This document shows positions 54,106 through 62,941 of a stretch of DNA of 64,000 bases, piece by piece; positions within the stretch are counted from its first letter, which is position 1; every line of letters starts with the position of its first letter. This stretch comes from CAZPXZ01 sp965219495 (GTDB lineage Bacteria; Pseudomonadota; Alphaproteobacteria; Rhodobacterales; CAZPXZ01): assembly GCA_965219495.1 (NCBI GenBank), contig OZ244777.1:4464001-4528000 (forward strand). Direction: 5' to 3'. Both the position numbers and the translations under genes were made by a program. The notes under the pieces were generated by a model, which did no database searches, was not told the origin of the DNA, and worked only from the letters and a program-made list of their open reading frames with translations.

Positions 54106-55236
54106 ATGGGATACCACGTCGCGTTGTTGTACGGGCTGCGTGTCAGCGCGGAAGTTCGGGTGGCCAAGGACATGACGATCGTTCCGTTCTATCGAGTGGC
54201 CGCGTACCTCCACGAAAGCATGCTCCGTCGCGTTGCCCCTGAGATCACGGAATTGAACCGGTGGAATTCCGTTAGCGCGGTCGTAAGACGCTTCCGGTGG
54301 AAGCCGGCGTTCTACGTCAGGGGCGAGGAGTCGGAGCCCGCGCTGGACTGGGGAGGCGAGTTCTTTAAAGACGCGGAAGTACTGATCGAACTGCTGGCGG
54401 TGACCCACGCAACACCGGTGGTATGCTTGGCGACGGTACCTTACTGCCTCCATCGCACCGCATCGGGTCTCTTGGGACGACAGAACTCTTGGGGCGGGTT
54501 CGATTCGAAGCAATGGATCCGCACGTTCGACACGAGTAAGGAACCGAACGAGGCGGACATGGATGCGATAGAGAAGGCAAGGAAAGGCTTCCGCGAGCGG
54601 ACCAGTGAGCGGTATCGGGATTGCGCACCGTTCATCGCAAGGCTTGCGGAGGCGCTTGCCCGAAGCGGGCGGTTCCGGATCGACGACAGGATTCTGGACG
54701 TGGCGATCGCGCTCGAGCGGATGTACGAACTCGATCAGGGTGAAATCAGCTTCAAACTGAAGACGAGGGCGGCTTGCTTCCTGGGAGCCGGGAAGGCAGA
54801 CCGTTTACGCGTGTTCCGAGACGTTGAAGATCTCTACAAGATGCGCTCGGCAATCGTCCACAGGGGGAAGAACCGACCATCCAGGAAAGCGCGAGAGGAG
54901 GCGTTCACGAAGGGATTTGACGTTGCGCGCAGATCGGTCGTCCAGCTGCTGCGCCATGGCCCGCCGAGGGACTGGAACGAGATGGTGCTCGGGGGAGCGA
55001 AACGATCTAAGCGGCAACCGCGGAGCGGGAAGGGAACAACCCAACCTGGCTACAGGAACAGGAATGGTCAGGTCGTGGTGCGGCGAACGGATAGGCCCGG
55101 CAACGACCACAATCAGGTTGTCTACGAACTCGAGTGCGGTGGATGCGGCCACCATTACGGCGCGAACGGATCGGATATCTGGCAGAGGAAGTGTCCGGAG
55201 TGCGGTGGAGGCCAGCCCGGATTGAGTTATTTGTAG
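54106..55236 (+). CDS. HEPN (Apea-like) domain protein with C-terminal zinc ribbon
   Basis: ATG 54106 was chosen over an upstream GTG because AGGAG lies ten bases before it. The ~376-residue protein has an uncharacterised N-terminal half. From ~190 follows an all-helical domain ending with LYKMRSAIVHRG, whose R-x4-H matches the catalytic R-x4-6-H motif of HEPN ribonucleases. The last ~60 residues carry a distinct module, NRNGQVVVRRTDRPGNDHNQ then two C-x2-C pairs (ELECGGCGHHYGANGSDI, KCPECGGGQPGL). HEPN proteins are common RNases in defence and toxin systems. The gene is alone between mobile elements. Confidence 0.7.
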   Translation: MGYHVALLYGLRVSAEVRVAKDMTIVPFYRVAAYLHESMLRRVAPEITELNRWNSVSAVVRRFRWKPAFYVRGEESEPALDWGGEFFKDAEVLIELLAVTHATPVVCLATVPYCLHRTASGLLGRQNSWGGFDSKQWIRTFDTSKEPNEADMDAIEKARKGFRERTSERYRDCAPFIARLAEALARSGRFRIDDRILDVAIALERMYELDQGEISFKLKTRAACFLGAGKADRLRVFRDVEDLYKMRSAIVHRGKNRPSRKAREEAFTKGFDVARRSVVQLLRHGPPRDWNEMVLGGAKRSKRQPRSGKGTTQPGYRNRNGQVVVRRTDRPGNDHNQVVYELECGGCGHHYGANGSDIWQRKCPECGGGQPGLSYL

Positions 55237-55542
55237 GGGGAATCCGGCGAGGAAAACTCCGGTTGCCCGAAATGCCCGATAGCGATTGCGGCTGCTGCCG
55301 GACCGCGGATGCCGGGTCGAAGATCACAGCGCCCGGCCGCTCCCGCTTGGGAAACGGCACGACGTTGGCGGCGGCGCCCTTCGGGTTGGTGCGGATCGCG
55401 AGAAATGTGGGCGGGCTGTCGCCGGAGGCGTTGCGGCTATTGTCGACAGTCTGAATGAAACGAGGGAACGTGCGATGAAGCCAATGGAACCGAACCCGAT
55501 GCCCAATCTCTGACTTCCTGACCCCATACCATTTGTGATGAG
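55237..55542. other. About 300 bases with no assignable gene
   Basis: A plus-strand frame (PEMPDSDCGCCRTADAGSKI, APFGLVRIARNVGGLSPEAL) looks weakly coding, but I cannot place it in a family and it has no clear start. It may be a degraded neighbour of the HEPN gene. Confidence 0.35.
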
Positions 55543-56073
55543 CTATTTCGCAGGGACGGCGGGGTCGACGCGTTCGAATGGACTGTCGGTGTCGATGTCG
55601 GATGCAAGTTCGTACAGCATTGTGAGGTCGGTCCCGGGGAATACGGTTTTGGTTGCGTTGAGGGTTTCGAGGAGAGGCCGGAGATGACGGGAGTGCGCCT
55701 TGTTGGCGAGATGCAGGATGCGAATGGTGAGGGTCTTCCGCGCGTAGTCTGGCAGGATGGTTGCCTCGGTGGAGAACAGGGCGCGGAGGGCGGCGCGCGG
55801 GTTGCGTTTCTTTCCCTGGGCCTCGGCGATGCAGGGCATCATGGCGGTGTCGGCTCGATAGGCGATCATGCGCAGGGTGTCGCAGAACCGGCGCATGGGT
55901 TCGGGCAGCGCGTCGAGGCGTTGCGTTTCATCCAGGCTTCCGGCGGCGACATGTTTGGGGATTGAGCGGCGTTTTCCGGCCAGTTCGCCGATCTCGCATT
56001 CGACCTCGGCGAGTTGCGCAAGCAGGGCGTCCGTTGTGGCCTGCTTGCCAGCCTTGAACAGCCGGTTGCGCAA
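55543..56073 (-). pseudogene. Putative transposase, C-terminal fragment
   Basis: The ~176-residue frame includes LAGKRRSIPKHVAAG, RLDALPEPMRRFCDTLRMIA, YRADTAMMPCI, ALFSTEATILPDYARKTLTI and LNATKTVFPGTDLTMLYELA. I recognise this as the conserved C-terminal part of a group annotated only as putative transposase. The N-terminal catalytic part is missing upstream of ~56073, where a T-rich junction leads into the primase fragment. Confidence 0.6.
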
Positions 56074-56186
56074 ACTGTCAAATCGCGTTCAATTTTGACC
56101 CATCTTTCGGGGCTTTTTCTTCCCAGTAGAATTGTCTGACCGGTTTTCCGGACTGTTCGGACCGGGGTGATTGCTGGAGGGAAGAG

Positions 56187-56390
56187 ATGGGGATTGATCC
56201 GGGTGGTGGCTGGCGTTCTGTGGCGTCGTCGGTTCGGAATCTTCCGCTTGCCGGGGTTGCGGTTTCGCTTGGCTACCGGCGGGACGGGTTGGACCGGTCG
56301 CGCTGGAAGCGTCCGGGTTCGGTGCTGAGCATCAACGGCGCGAAGTTTTTCGACCATTTGGCGGGTTCCGGCGGCGGCGGCGCGGAACCC
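56187..56390 (+). pseudogene. DUF3991/Toprim primase, N-terminal fragment
   Basis: ATG 56187 follows GGAGGGAAGAG. The frame reads LPLAGVAVSLGYRRDGLDRS, WKRPGSVLSINGAKFFDHLA and GSGGGGA, then loses similarity. It is clearly related to the primase at 7343-8278 (VSINGSKFFDHIAGQGGGGA). Only about 65 residues remain before a deletion junction leading to the toxin gene. Confidence 0.7.
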
Positions 56391-56475
56391 ATCGGCGGGC
56401 GAGCGCGGCGGCGAGGTGACGAGACGGCTGACGGAGGCCCGGCGCGCGTCGACGGCGCTTGAAGGTTTATAGCGG

Positions 56476-57093
56476 ATGCGCTATGTGTCCGGCATGGGAT
56501 GGACGGTGGAAACGGTCTCCGCAGTCGACGCCGAAATCGAGGCCCTGCCGGTTAGGCTGCGCGCCCGTCTGGTCCGGCTGATGGAGACGGTGGAGAAGGT
56601 CGGTCTGGAGACGCTTCGCGAGCCGCATGTCAAGCATCTCGATGGCAAGCTCTGGGAACTGCGGGTCAGGGCCGAAGAGGGGATTGCCAGGGGGATCTAC
56701 GTGACGGCGGCGGGACGGCGTGTGGTGGTGTTGCACGTCTTCGTGAAGAAGTCCCACAAGACGCCGCGCGCTCGCGACCGCCAGGGAACGGATGAAGCAG
56801 GTGATGTCATGACGAAACTGAAGGATCTCAAGAAGCGGTTCATGGAGGACCCCGAGTTCCGGGAAGAGTACGCGCGGGCCGATGACGAGTTCACGCTGGT
56901 CGAGGCGCTGGTTCGCGCCCGGGCGGCGGCGAAGCTGACGCAGGCGGAGCTTGCCCGGCGCCTCGGCACGACCCAGTCCGCCATCGCGCGGCTGGAGGGT
57001 GGCCGGGTGTCGCCGTCCTTCACCACCTTGCGCCGCTACGCCGAAGCGACCGGCACGCGGCTGACCGTGGGTCTGGAACGGGTCGACGGCTGA
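56476..57093 (+). CDS. Toxin-antitoxin pair fused in one frame (HigB/Gp49-like toxin plus XRE antitoxin)
   Basis: Residues ~1-97 are a RelE/HigB-type (phage Gp49-like) toxin: WTVETVSAVDAEIEALPVRL, GKLWELRVRAEEGIARGIYV, VLHVFVKKSHKTPR. The expected toxin end, ALATARERMKQVMS and a stop overlapping the antitoxin start, is present but one base out of frame after KTPR (56760-56775, a GC-repeat). The stop is lost, and the frame continues into MTKLKDLKKRFMEDPEFREE and an XRE domain (KLTQAELARRLGTTQSAIAR). The antitoxin ATG at 56809 is still usable. Normally the toxin cleaves mRNA on ribosomes and the antitoxin binds and represses it. Confidence 0.78.
   Translation: MRYVSGMGWTVETVSAVDAEIEALPVRLRARLVRLMETVEKVGLETLREPHVKHLDGKLWELRVRAEEGIARGIYVTAAGRRVVVLHVFVKKSHKTPRARDRQGTDEAGDVMTKLKDLKKRFMEDPEFREEYARADDEFTLVEALVRARAAAKLTQAELARRLGTTQSAIARLEGGRVSPSFTTLRRYAEATGTRLTVGLERVDG
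56809..57093 (+). CDS. XRE-type antitoxin, own start inside the fusion
   Basis: ATG 56809 is the normal antitoxin start, in the sequence GTGATGTCATGACG. The 94-residue protein has an N-terminal acidic helix (EDPEFREEYARADDEFTLVE) and a complete HTH, ending TGTRLTVGLERVDG. It may still be made independently by internal initiation and so neutralise any fused toxin. Confidence 0.75.
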   Translation: MTKLKDLKKRFMEDPEFREEYARADDEFTLVEALVRARAAAKLTQAELARRLGTTQSAIARLEGGRVSPSFTTLRRYAEATGTRLTVGLERVDG

Positions 57094-57686
57094 GGCGCGC
57101 GCGAATGAGTGGGCGCGCTGATCGGCGTCTAGCCAGCGCGCCGAACAACAGAGGTGGACGGCGATTCGGGCCCGGTGTGCTGCCCGAGCGCTCTCCTGCC
57201 ATAACCGCGGCGGGCGCGAGACCGGGCTCGCGAAGGGCGGTGCGCCGGCCATCCGGATTGCGCGGCGGCGCAGGTGCGGGGGATGTGAAGCGATCCGGGC
57301 GTCAACGCTGGCCCGAACCGGGGCGCTCCGGTACAACGGGTGTCAACTTGGCGTCAGTGCCCGAAGGGTGTTGTTAAGCGCGCTTTGTTGCCCCCTGGCA
57401 ATCCAGTAAGAGCAATGCGTTACCGCGCCGATCGGCACCGAACCCACGCGCCGAACAACACCGGGGGCGACAGGGAGCGGCGAGCAGGTTGGGTCGCGGT
57501 GCGCGTATGACGACCCGCAGGATGAAGGAGGTGAAGAAGTGACCATGTGCCGCAATGTCTGGTTTCAGCCGTACGAAACTGTGCGTGAACTTATTAATTG
57601 ATGGAACATTAGGACAGTTCGGTCACGTTCATTAAGAGAGAGAACTTCTCCTCCAAGTAGAAGACGCAGGGGCATTGTGCGCCTGA
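57094..57686. other. About 590 bases without an assignable gene
   Basis: No coding frame of a recognised family is seen. The segment is GC-rich at first and becomes more AT-rich after ~57560 (TTATTAATTGATGGAACATT), which marks the change from mobile DNA to the sulfur-oxidation remnant. I see no tRNA-like or terminator structure worth calling. Confidence 0.4.
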
Positions 57687-57944
57687 ATGCAGGGCAGTCA
57701 CGCTGACAACCTGCTTCTTGAGGGCATTCGTATGCAAGACTGCCCAGAAGCGCGTTTCCGCTTGCCGACTCCCCAAGCAGGCAAGGAATCGGAAACGGGA
57801 AACGTCACCGGAACGAAACCATTGAACAATGTGAATATTGGTCCCTCATTTATCGTGAGCGCTCACAAATCAGGGGAACCAATTTACGCGGCGCAGGAAA
57901 TCGAAGATGTGATTGCATACCTGTTGACTCTAGCCGAACAATAA
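57687..57944 (+). pseudogene. soxX: SoxX-type cytochrome c, C-terminal remnant
   Basis: Only the last ~35 residues are recognisable: IGPSFIVSAHKSGEPIYAAQ then EIEDVIAYLLTLAEQ, the typical end of SoxX, the small c-type cytochrome of the SoxXA complex in thiosulfate oxidation. The haem motif C-x2-C-H and the signal peptide are absent; the upstream part of the frame is unrelated or decayed. It precedes soxY by 39 bp, the usual gene order. Confidence 0.55.
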
Positions 57945-57983
57945 CCGAGGATCCCGGATCGCACCGGGCAATGCGGGAATGCG

Positions 57984-58511
57984 ATGAACAAGACGTATAT
58001 TTCTAGGCGGCGGGCGCTTCGGACGCTTGCGAAAAGCGCGGGCGCTGCTGCGGCACTTTCGGTGCTGCCCTTGCCCGCCCGGTCGGCTCTGCCTGAAATG
58101 CTCCCCAAGTTGCAGAAAGCTGCTCGCGAGCAGCTGGGTGATCGAGAGTTTCTCGAAGGCCGCGTAGTGCTTGATTTGCCGGACCGTGCCAATTCGGGCG
58201 TTTCCGTGCCGTTGACGGTTTCCGTACCCGATTCTCCGATGACGGCTGAAAACTATGTAAAAAGCCTGCATGTCATGACGACGCGGAACCCGCAGTTGTT
58301 GGTCACCGACTACTATTTCACCCCGCGGTCCGGGCGGGCACAGGTATCGCAACGAATTCGCATTGCCCAGTCCCAGCACGTTTTCGCGTTTGCCATAATG
58401 AGCGACGAATCCGCTTGGATAACGGCCAAGTATGTCATAGTGACCTTAGGGGCGTGCGCAGAGGAGATATTTATCCCGGACCAGAAAAGAGCCATCCAGA
58501 GGCGGCAGTGA
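57984..58511 (+). CDS. soxY: SoxY-type sulfur carrier protein with altered C-terminus
   Basis: This 175-residue protein has a Tat-type signal (SRRRALRTLAKSAGAAAAL) and SoxY blocks EGRVVLDLPDRANSGVSVPL, DSPMTAENYVKSLHVMTTRN, YYFTPRSGRAQVSQRIRIAQ and SDESAWITAKYVIVT. SoxY normally ends in GGCGG, whose cysteine carries the sulfur substrate on a flexible arm. Here the matching position reads LGACAEE and the frame runs on ~14 residues (IFIPDQKRAIQRRQ). The cysteine is kept, but the arm is changed and buried inside a tail. Function is doubtful. Confidence 0.78.
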   Translation: MNKTYISRRRALRTLAKSAGAAAALSVLPLPARSALPEMLPKLQKAAREQLGDREFLEGRVVLDLPDRANSGVSVPLTVSVPDSPMTAENYVKSLHVMTTRNPQLLVTDYYFTPRSGRAQVSQRIRIAQSQHVFAFAIMSDESAWITAKYVIVTLGACAEEIFIPDQKRAIQRRQ

Positions 58512-58629
58512 ACGCGGTTTCCTCCTCTTACGTCGATCGGATTCAGGTGGAAGGGAACCCGATTGCCGTTTGTAGGCTGCATGCCGCCCAGGAACTTCGG
58601 GCAGAATGCCGCCTCCAGGAGATTGATTC

Positions 58630-58956
58630 ATGATTGGAGTCAGGACCCGCAAGTCGGTGCCGGGTTTCGCGCGCCGGGGAGAAGTTTTCGAAATCAAGAC
58701 GCTCGCCACGCACCCGATGGACAACGGTTTCATGTATGGCCGTGACGGTCGACTCATACCGCGGCACATCATCCATCGCTTCGAGGCGATCTATAACGGA
58801 GAAGTGGTTTTTCACGCGGACTGGCATGAGGCCATATCCACAAACCCATTTATCTCGTTCTACGCGATTGCCGGGGAATCCGGGCAAATTGAGTTTAGGT
58901 GGTACGATGACGATGGCGCGATTTATACGGACTCGGCGGAGATAACTGTAACCTGA
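58630..58956 (+). CDS. soxZ: SoxZ thiosulfate-oxidation carrier subunit
   Basis: This 108-residue protein starts at ATG 58630 behind AGGAG. SoxZ landmarks are GEVFEIKTLATHPMDNGF, GRLIPRHIIHRFEAIYNGEV and AISTNPFISFYAIAGESG, FRWYDDDGAIYTDSAEITVT. It pairs with SoxY in the periplasm as the carrier on which thiosulfate sulfur is oxidised. The reading frame is intact. The 118-bp gap to soxY is longer than usual, in line with an altered soxY end. Confidence 0.88.
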   Translation: MIGVRTRKSVPGFARRGEVFEIKTLATHPMDNGFMYGRDGRLIPRHIIHRFEAIYNGEVVFHADWHEAISTNPFISFYAIAGESGQIEFRWYDDDGAIYTDSAEITVT

Positions 58957-59708
58957 ATCGGCTTCGGCGCATGCGTCCGGGTGACGCAGTCGAAATTGCA
59001 CTCGTCGCGGCAATTCCTTGAACGCACGATTTTGAAGCACCGACTCAGTGCGGCACAATTTGCAGAATTCCCGGACCGGTGGCGTCGCCGCGCGGTGCCT
59101 GCGGTGCGACTTGGCAAGTGGCAAGCTCATGAAATCTGGACTGCGAACCTATGTCATGCGGGAACGCCATATGCGAGTCCGCGCTCTGTCTCATGAATCC
59201 AGGTCCATGATTCTTCTGACGGCTCTTGTTGCCCATCGATCCAGGGGCCGTTCATGGCGGTGACAAAGGATGGAATTGCGCGTCCTTTCTCCGAAAATGG
59301 CTGGCGAGTTCCACTTCGCGCAAAGAAGACAGCTTGGCCTCGCGTGCAGCCGGTGCCACGACAATCTCCCTGGATTCACATCGCAAGGGGACCAGGTAAG
59401 CCAGGGCAGATCAACGGATTCGCGTACTACCGCTTGACTTGGCGCTTGAGGAATGCCCTCCATCGGATGTTCCAATGGCGCGACACGGCTATATGCGCCC
59501 AGTCCGATTGCTTGGGTTCGCAGGCGCGCCGGAATCGTGAATTGCATCTTGCTTGGCGCGGACAACGACTCTTGATAGAAACGTCAGCCGTCTAGCCAAG
59601 AATTGCGAGGAACTTGCCAATTGATGTCGTGAACCGCCGAAACAGTTGATTGTGCTCCGCAGGTGCGCAAATTAAGCTGACGATAGGAACTCGGAAGGAG
59701 AGGTTGTC
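58957..59708. other. About 750 bases without an assignable gene
   Basis: Several short frames exist on both strands, but none shows a family motif, a credible ribosome site and codon use together. It is possibly decayed sox-locus DNA. The last bases hold the ribosome site GGAAGGAGAGG of the next gene (59692-59704). Confidence 0.45.
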
Positions 59709-60551
59709 ATGAAGAAATTTAGCGAATTGATTGTTGCGGCGATGATCGTCGCACCACTATCCGCAGCTGCGGGGGAAGAGTTCCAGGATTGTGAGGCCTG
59801 TCCCGTAATGGTGGAAGTCGGTCCGGGCGGATTTCCGCGAGCGATGAACTTTGATGCAGAAGTTACTGATGTGATGATCGAGTATGCTTACGCAATCGGC
59901 AAATTTGAAGTCACGGTTGGCGAGTACCGTGAATTCGTCGAGGAATCCGGATTGCAGTCTGGCGGTTGCACGCTGTTTCGAACCACGGGCGACAAGGATT
60001 ATGAGGATGGTGGTTGGGACGACCCAGGGTTTCGGCAGAGGGATTCACGACCAGTTGTTTGCGTGAGTTGGGAAGACGCAAACGCTTATGCGGGTTGGCT
60101 GAGCCAAAAGACCGGAGCCAGTTACCGGCTTCCGAGTGAAGCAGAGTGGGAGTTTGCCGCCCGGGCCGGAGCCGGGCATATATCGAATTGGTTCTTTACC
60201 GGCAATCTTCGGGCCGGCCAGGCCAATTGCTCGACTTGTTATGGAAGCGATGTAATGGGCCGGGAGGACGATCTCACGACAGCCAAGGTCGGAGGGTCAG
60301 GCCTCAATTCATTCGGTCTTGCGGACATGTTGGGCAATGCGGCGGAATGGACGCTTGATTGCGCCAACAAATCGAACGCGGGAGCGCCGGTCGATGGTGG
60401 CGCTTGGCTGGAAGGCGAGTGCGAGAAGCGGGTCACGAAGGGAGGCGCTTTTCACAACGAATGGGTTGAAATTGCCCGATATCGAATTTCACGGGACCGT
60501 TCGAGAGGCCGCAACGACGTGGGATTCCGGCTTGTAAGAGAAATTCCCTAG
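59709..60551 (+). CDS. Secreted SUMF1-fold (formylglycine-generating-enzyme-like) protein without catalytic cysteines
   Basis: This 280-residue protein has a signal peptide (LIVAAMIVAPLSAAAGEE) and an FGE-sulfatase/SUMF1 domain: AYAIGKFEVTVGEYREFVEE, RPVVCVSWEDANAYAGWLSQ, YRLPSEAEWEFAARAGAG, GLADMLGNAAEWTLDC and RVTKGGAFHNEW to NDVGFRLVREIP. The pair of copper-binding cysteines of true formylglycine-generating enzymes is missing from the C-terminal block (IARYRISRDRSRGRNDVGFR). A structural or ligand-binding role is more likely. A strong ribosome site precedes it. It lies between soxZ and a cytochrome c gene. Confidence 0.8.
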   Translation: MKKFSELIVAAMIVAPLSAAAGEEFQDCEACPVMVEVGPGGFPRAMNFDAEVTDVMIEYAYAIGKFEVTVGEYREFVEESGLQSGGCTLFRTTGDKDYEDGGWDDPGFRQRDSRPVVCVSWEDANAYAGWLSQKTGASYRLPSEAEWEFAARAGAGHISNWFFTGNLRAGQANCSTCYGSDVMGREDDLTTAKVGGSGLNSFGLADMLGNAAEWTLDCANKSNAGAPVDGGAWLEGECEKRVTKGGAFHNEWVEIARYRISRDRSRGRNDVGFRLVREIP

Positions 60552-60627
60552 AGTTGGCTGGACGCCCCGATATGTGTGATCGCTGCCCCGGAGGCCCGCG
60601 GCGAAAATCCGCGAGCCGGAGCAAACC

Positions 60628-61944
60628 GTGAAGAGATTGCGTGCAAGCTTGTTGATCGTGGCGCTGCCGATCGTCGTTGCGGTTGCAGGATTGGCTTGGG
60701 CGAACCGGTTTGCGGAAATCGCCCCAGTTGATCCTCCTTCGCCCGCCAGTTTTGAATCCGCACTCGTTTGGAAAGGTGAATCGCTCGCCTCCATTGGCGC
60801 GTGCGCCGTATGCCACACGTCGCCGACCGGCGAGCCGTTCGCGGGCGGGCGGGCGTTGCCTACTCCTTTCGGGACGATCTACACGACCAACATCACACCG
60901 GACGTCAGGACCGGAATTGGCGCCTGGTCAGAATCGGCTTTCCTCCGTGCGATGCACGAGGGGATCGACCGCTCCGGCAGCCACCTGTATCCCGCCTTTC
61001 CGTATGATCATTTCACCCGGGTGACCGAGGAGGATGTTCACGCGATCTACGCATTTCTCATGACGCTTGAGCCTGTCACCACCGCGCAGCCAGAGAACGA
61101 GCTGCCATTCCCGTTCAACATTCGAATGCTGTTGGCGGGCTGGAACCTGCTGTTTCTCGAACGGGGCGAATTCGAGCCCGATGCTTCGCGTGACGAAGAA
61201 TGGAATCGAGGCGCATACCTGACAGAGGGTCTGGGACATTGCGGCGCTTGTCATTCACCTCGCAATGTCTTCGGCGCAGTGATGCGCAAGGACCAATTCG
61301 GAGGGGGAGAAGCGGAGGAATGGCACGCGCCCGCACTGAACTCTGAATCACAAATTCCAATCCCATGGAATCAACTTCAACTGGTCAACTATCTCTTTGA
61401 TGGCTGGGACAAGCATCATGGCATTGTCGCCGGACCGATGGTTCCGGTAGTGAACCACCTCTATGACCAATCGGAAGACGACGTCTTCGCGATTGCGGCG
61501 TATCTGGAATCATGGCAGCGTTCGCCACTTTCGGACGCTGAACTGGAATCAGTGCTGGCACGTGCGCAGGAACTGGAATGGGGCGAAGGACGGGAGTTCA
61601 TGCCGACAAAAATGCCGGTTGCGCCATCGGTCCTGCGCGGGTTGGAAGTTTTTCGTGATCAATGTGCGCGGTGCCACAAGCGAGGTAGCAGCGCTGCACA
61701 ACCCGTGCCTCTTGCCCTCACGAGTACGGTCAATTCTCCCGACCCAAGAAACATAATTCACATCATATTCGACGGAATCCGGCCACCTCCCGGAGCAATC
61801 CAGCGTTCGATGCCGAGTTTTGGGGCCTCCATTACCGATGCGGATATCGAAGATCTTGTGAACTTTGTGCGCTGGAACTTCACCGCACGGCCGCTGTGGC
61901 GTGATATTCGCGAGCACGTCGACAAGAAGCGCGCGGATTGGTGA
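60628..61944 (+). CDS. Tri-haem cytochrome c, alcohol/gluconate dehydrogenase-subunit type
   Basis: This 438-residue protein begins with GTG and an N-terminal membrane/signal segment (LLIVALPIVVAVAGLAW). It has three C-x2-C-H haem sites: CAVCH (residue ~58), CGACH (~207) and CARCH (~351), each in a cytochrome c domain. Similar layouts occur in the membrane-bound cytochrome subunits of periplasmic dehydrogenases. No dehydrogenase subunit is visible beside it, so its partner is unknown. It may pass electrons from sulfur oxidation or another periplasmic enzyme; that is inference. Confidence 0.85.
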   Translation: MKRLRASLLIVALPIVVAVAGLAWANRFAEIAPVDPPSPASFESALVWKGESLASIGACAVCHTSPTGEPFAGGRALPTPFGTIYTTNITPDVRTGIGAWSESAFLRAMHEGIDRSGSHLYPAFPYDHFTRVTEEDVHAIYAFLMTLEPVTTAQPENELPFPFNIRMLLAGWNLLFLERGEFEPDASRDEEWNRGAYLTEGLGHCGACHSPRNVFGAVMRKDQFGGGEAEEWHAPALNSESQIPIPWNQLQLVNYLFDGWDKHHGIVAGPMVPVVNHLYDQSEDDVFAIAAYLESWQRSPLSDAELESVLARAQELEWGEGREFMPTKMPVAPSVLRGLEVFRDQCARCHKRGSSAAQPVPLALTSTVNSPDPRNIIHIIFDGIRPPPGAIQRSMPSFGASITDADIEDLVNFVRWNFTARPLWRDIREHVDKKRADW

Positions 61945-62085
61945 TCGAATTTGCAAGGGCACAAGGCAGAATTGCTTGAGACCCGACGGGAAACACGTTT
62001 TCTCTCGGCATGCGCAGCCTGGAAGTTGCCTTTCTCAGACCGGGGGTTTTCGTAGCGAATTGCGCGACTCATTCATTGAGAGAAA

Positions 62086-62670
62086 TCAGGCTTGACCGCC
62101 CTGCGAAACCAGGTTTGCCGGCGAAATTCCAATTCTCTGCAACGCCAAGTCCCACTTTGCGTCGCTCTCGGGCGCAAAGACTATGTCCGCTTCGGCTTCG
62201 CCGCATAGCCACATGTTTCGTTGCAATTCGCCTTCGAGCTGATCGGCGTCCCAGCCGGCATAACCCATTGCAACGATGAATTTCTTAGGGCCGCGGCCGG
62301 CCGCCATGTCGCTGAGTATCGTTTGCGCAATGGTCAGGCGGATTTCCGGAGTTACTGGAAGGGTTCCTTCGCACTCGTAGTCCGCGCCGTGAAGAATGAA
62401 GCCTCTACCCCGGTCAACCGGGCCACCGAAGTGAACGCCGACGCCGGACAGATCGGTTTCCGCGTCGATCTCAAACTCATTGAACAAGTCCGCCAAAGTG
62501 GGTTTGGGGAACTGATTGTTGACGATGAGTCCCATGGCGCCGTCTTTGCCGTGCGAGCAGAGCAGCACGACCGCGCGGTCGAACGGTCCGCCCTCACCGG
62601 TGCGCGCGAGGGAGATCAGAATTGTGCCTTCGAGGCTGCCGGTGTCGCCGTTTTTGCCCGTAATGCTCAT
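62086..62670 (-). CDS. YqgE/AlgH family protein
   Basis: This 194-residue protein shows the YqgE/AlgH pattern: GTILISLARTGEGGPFDRAV, GAMGLIVNNQFP, VGVHFGGPVDRGRGFILH and FIVAMGYAGWDADQLEGELQ, ESDAKWDLALQRIGI. The cellular function of this widespread family is unclear (linked to transcriptional regulation of alginate in some pseudomonads). Intact, with ordinary chromosomal character. Confidence 0.92.
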   Translation of the reverse strand: MSITGKNGDTGSLEGTILISLARTGEGGPFDRAVVLLCSHGKDGAMGLIVNNQFPKPTLADLFNEFEIDAETDLSGVGVHFGGPVDRGRGFILHGADYECEGTLPVTPEIRLTIAQTILSDMAAGRGPKKFIVAMGYAGWDADQLEGELQRNMWLCGEAEADIVFAPESDAKWDLALQRIGISPANLVSQGGQA

Positions 62671-62941
62671 GAGGCCAACTATAGAAGCTTTTGGCCGTTG
62701 GTGGGAGCCATGTCCGAATAATTGGACGAAGACCGAAAGAATCGCGATAAACTGCTGGCCGCTACAGCGTCGGCAAATGTTTCGAGAATGACAAAGAGAA
62801 TCTTCGGTTCAGCCGTTTGAAACTATCGTATTCAGGTCCTGTCTTGATGGTAGCGGGTCATAAGCGTTCGAGTTTCTCGCACGCGGCACGCTCTTGACTT
62901 GCTTCAAATTGACCGTGCGAACTGCCCTGCCGGGCAAGTCT
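62671..62941. other. Intergenic region
   Basis: These 271 bases lie between the YqgE start and the 3' end of the 2H phosphoesterase gene, both on the minus strand. I see no gene; it should contain the YqgE promoter. Confidence 0.5.

Noticed and set aside
59254..59595. 113-codon plus-strand frame between soxZ and the SUMF1-fold gene
   Set aside because: No family motif, no ribosome site, and equally long frames exist on the other strand.
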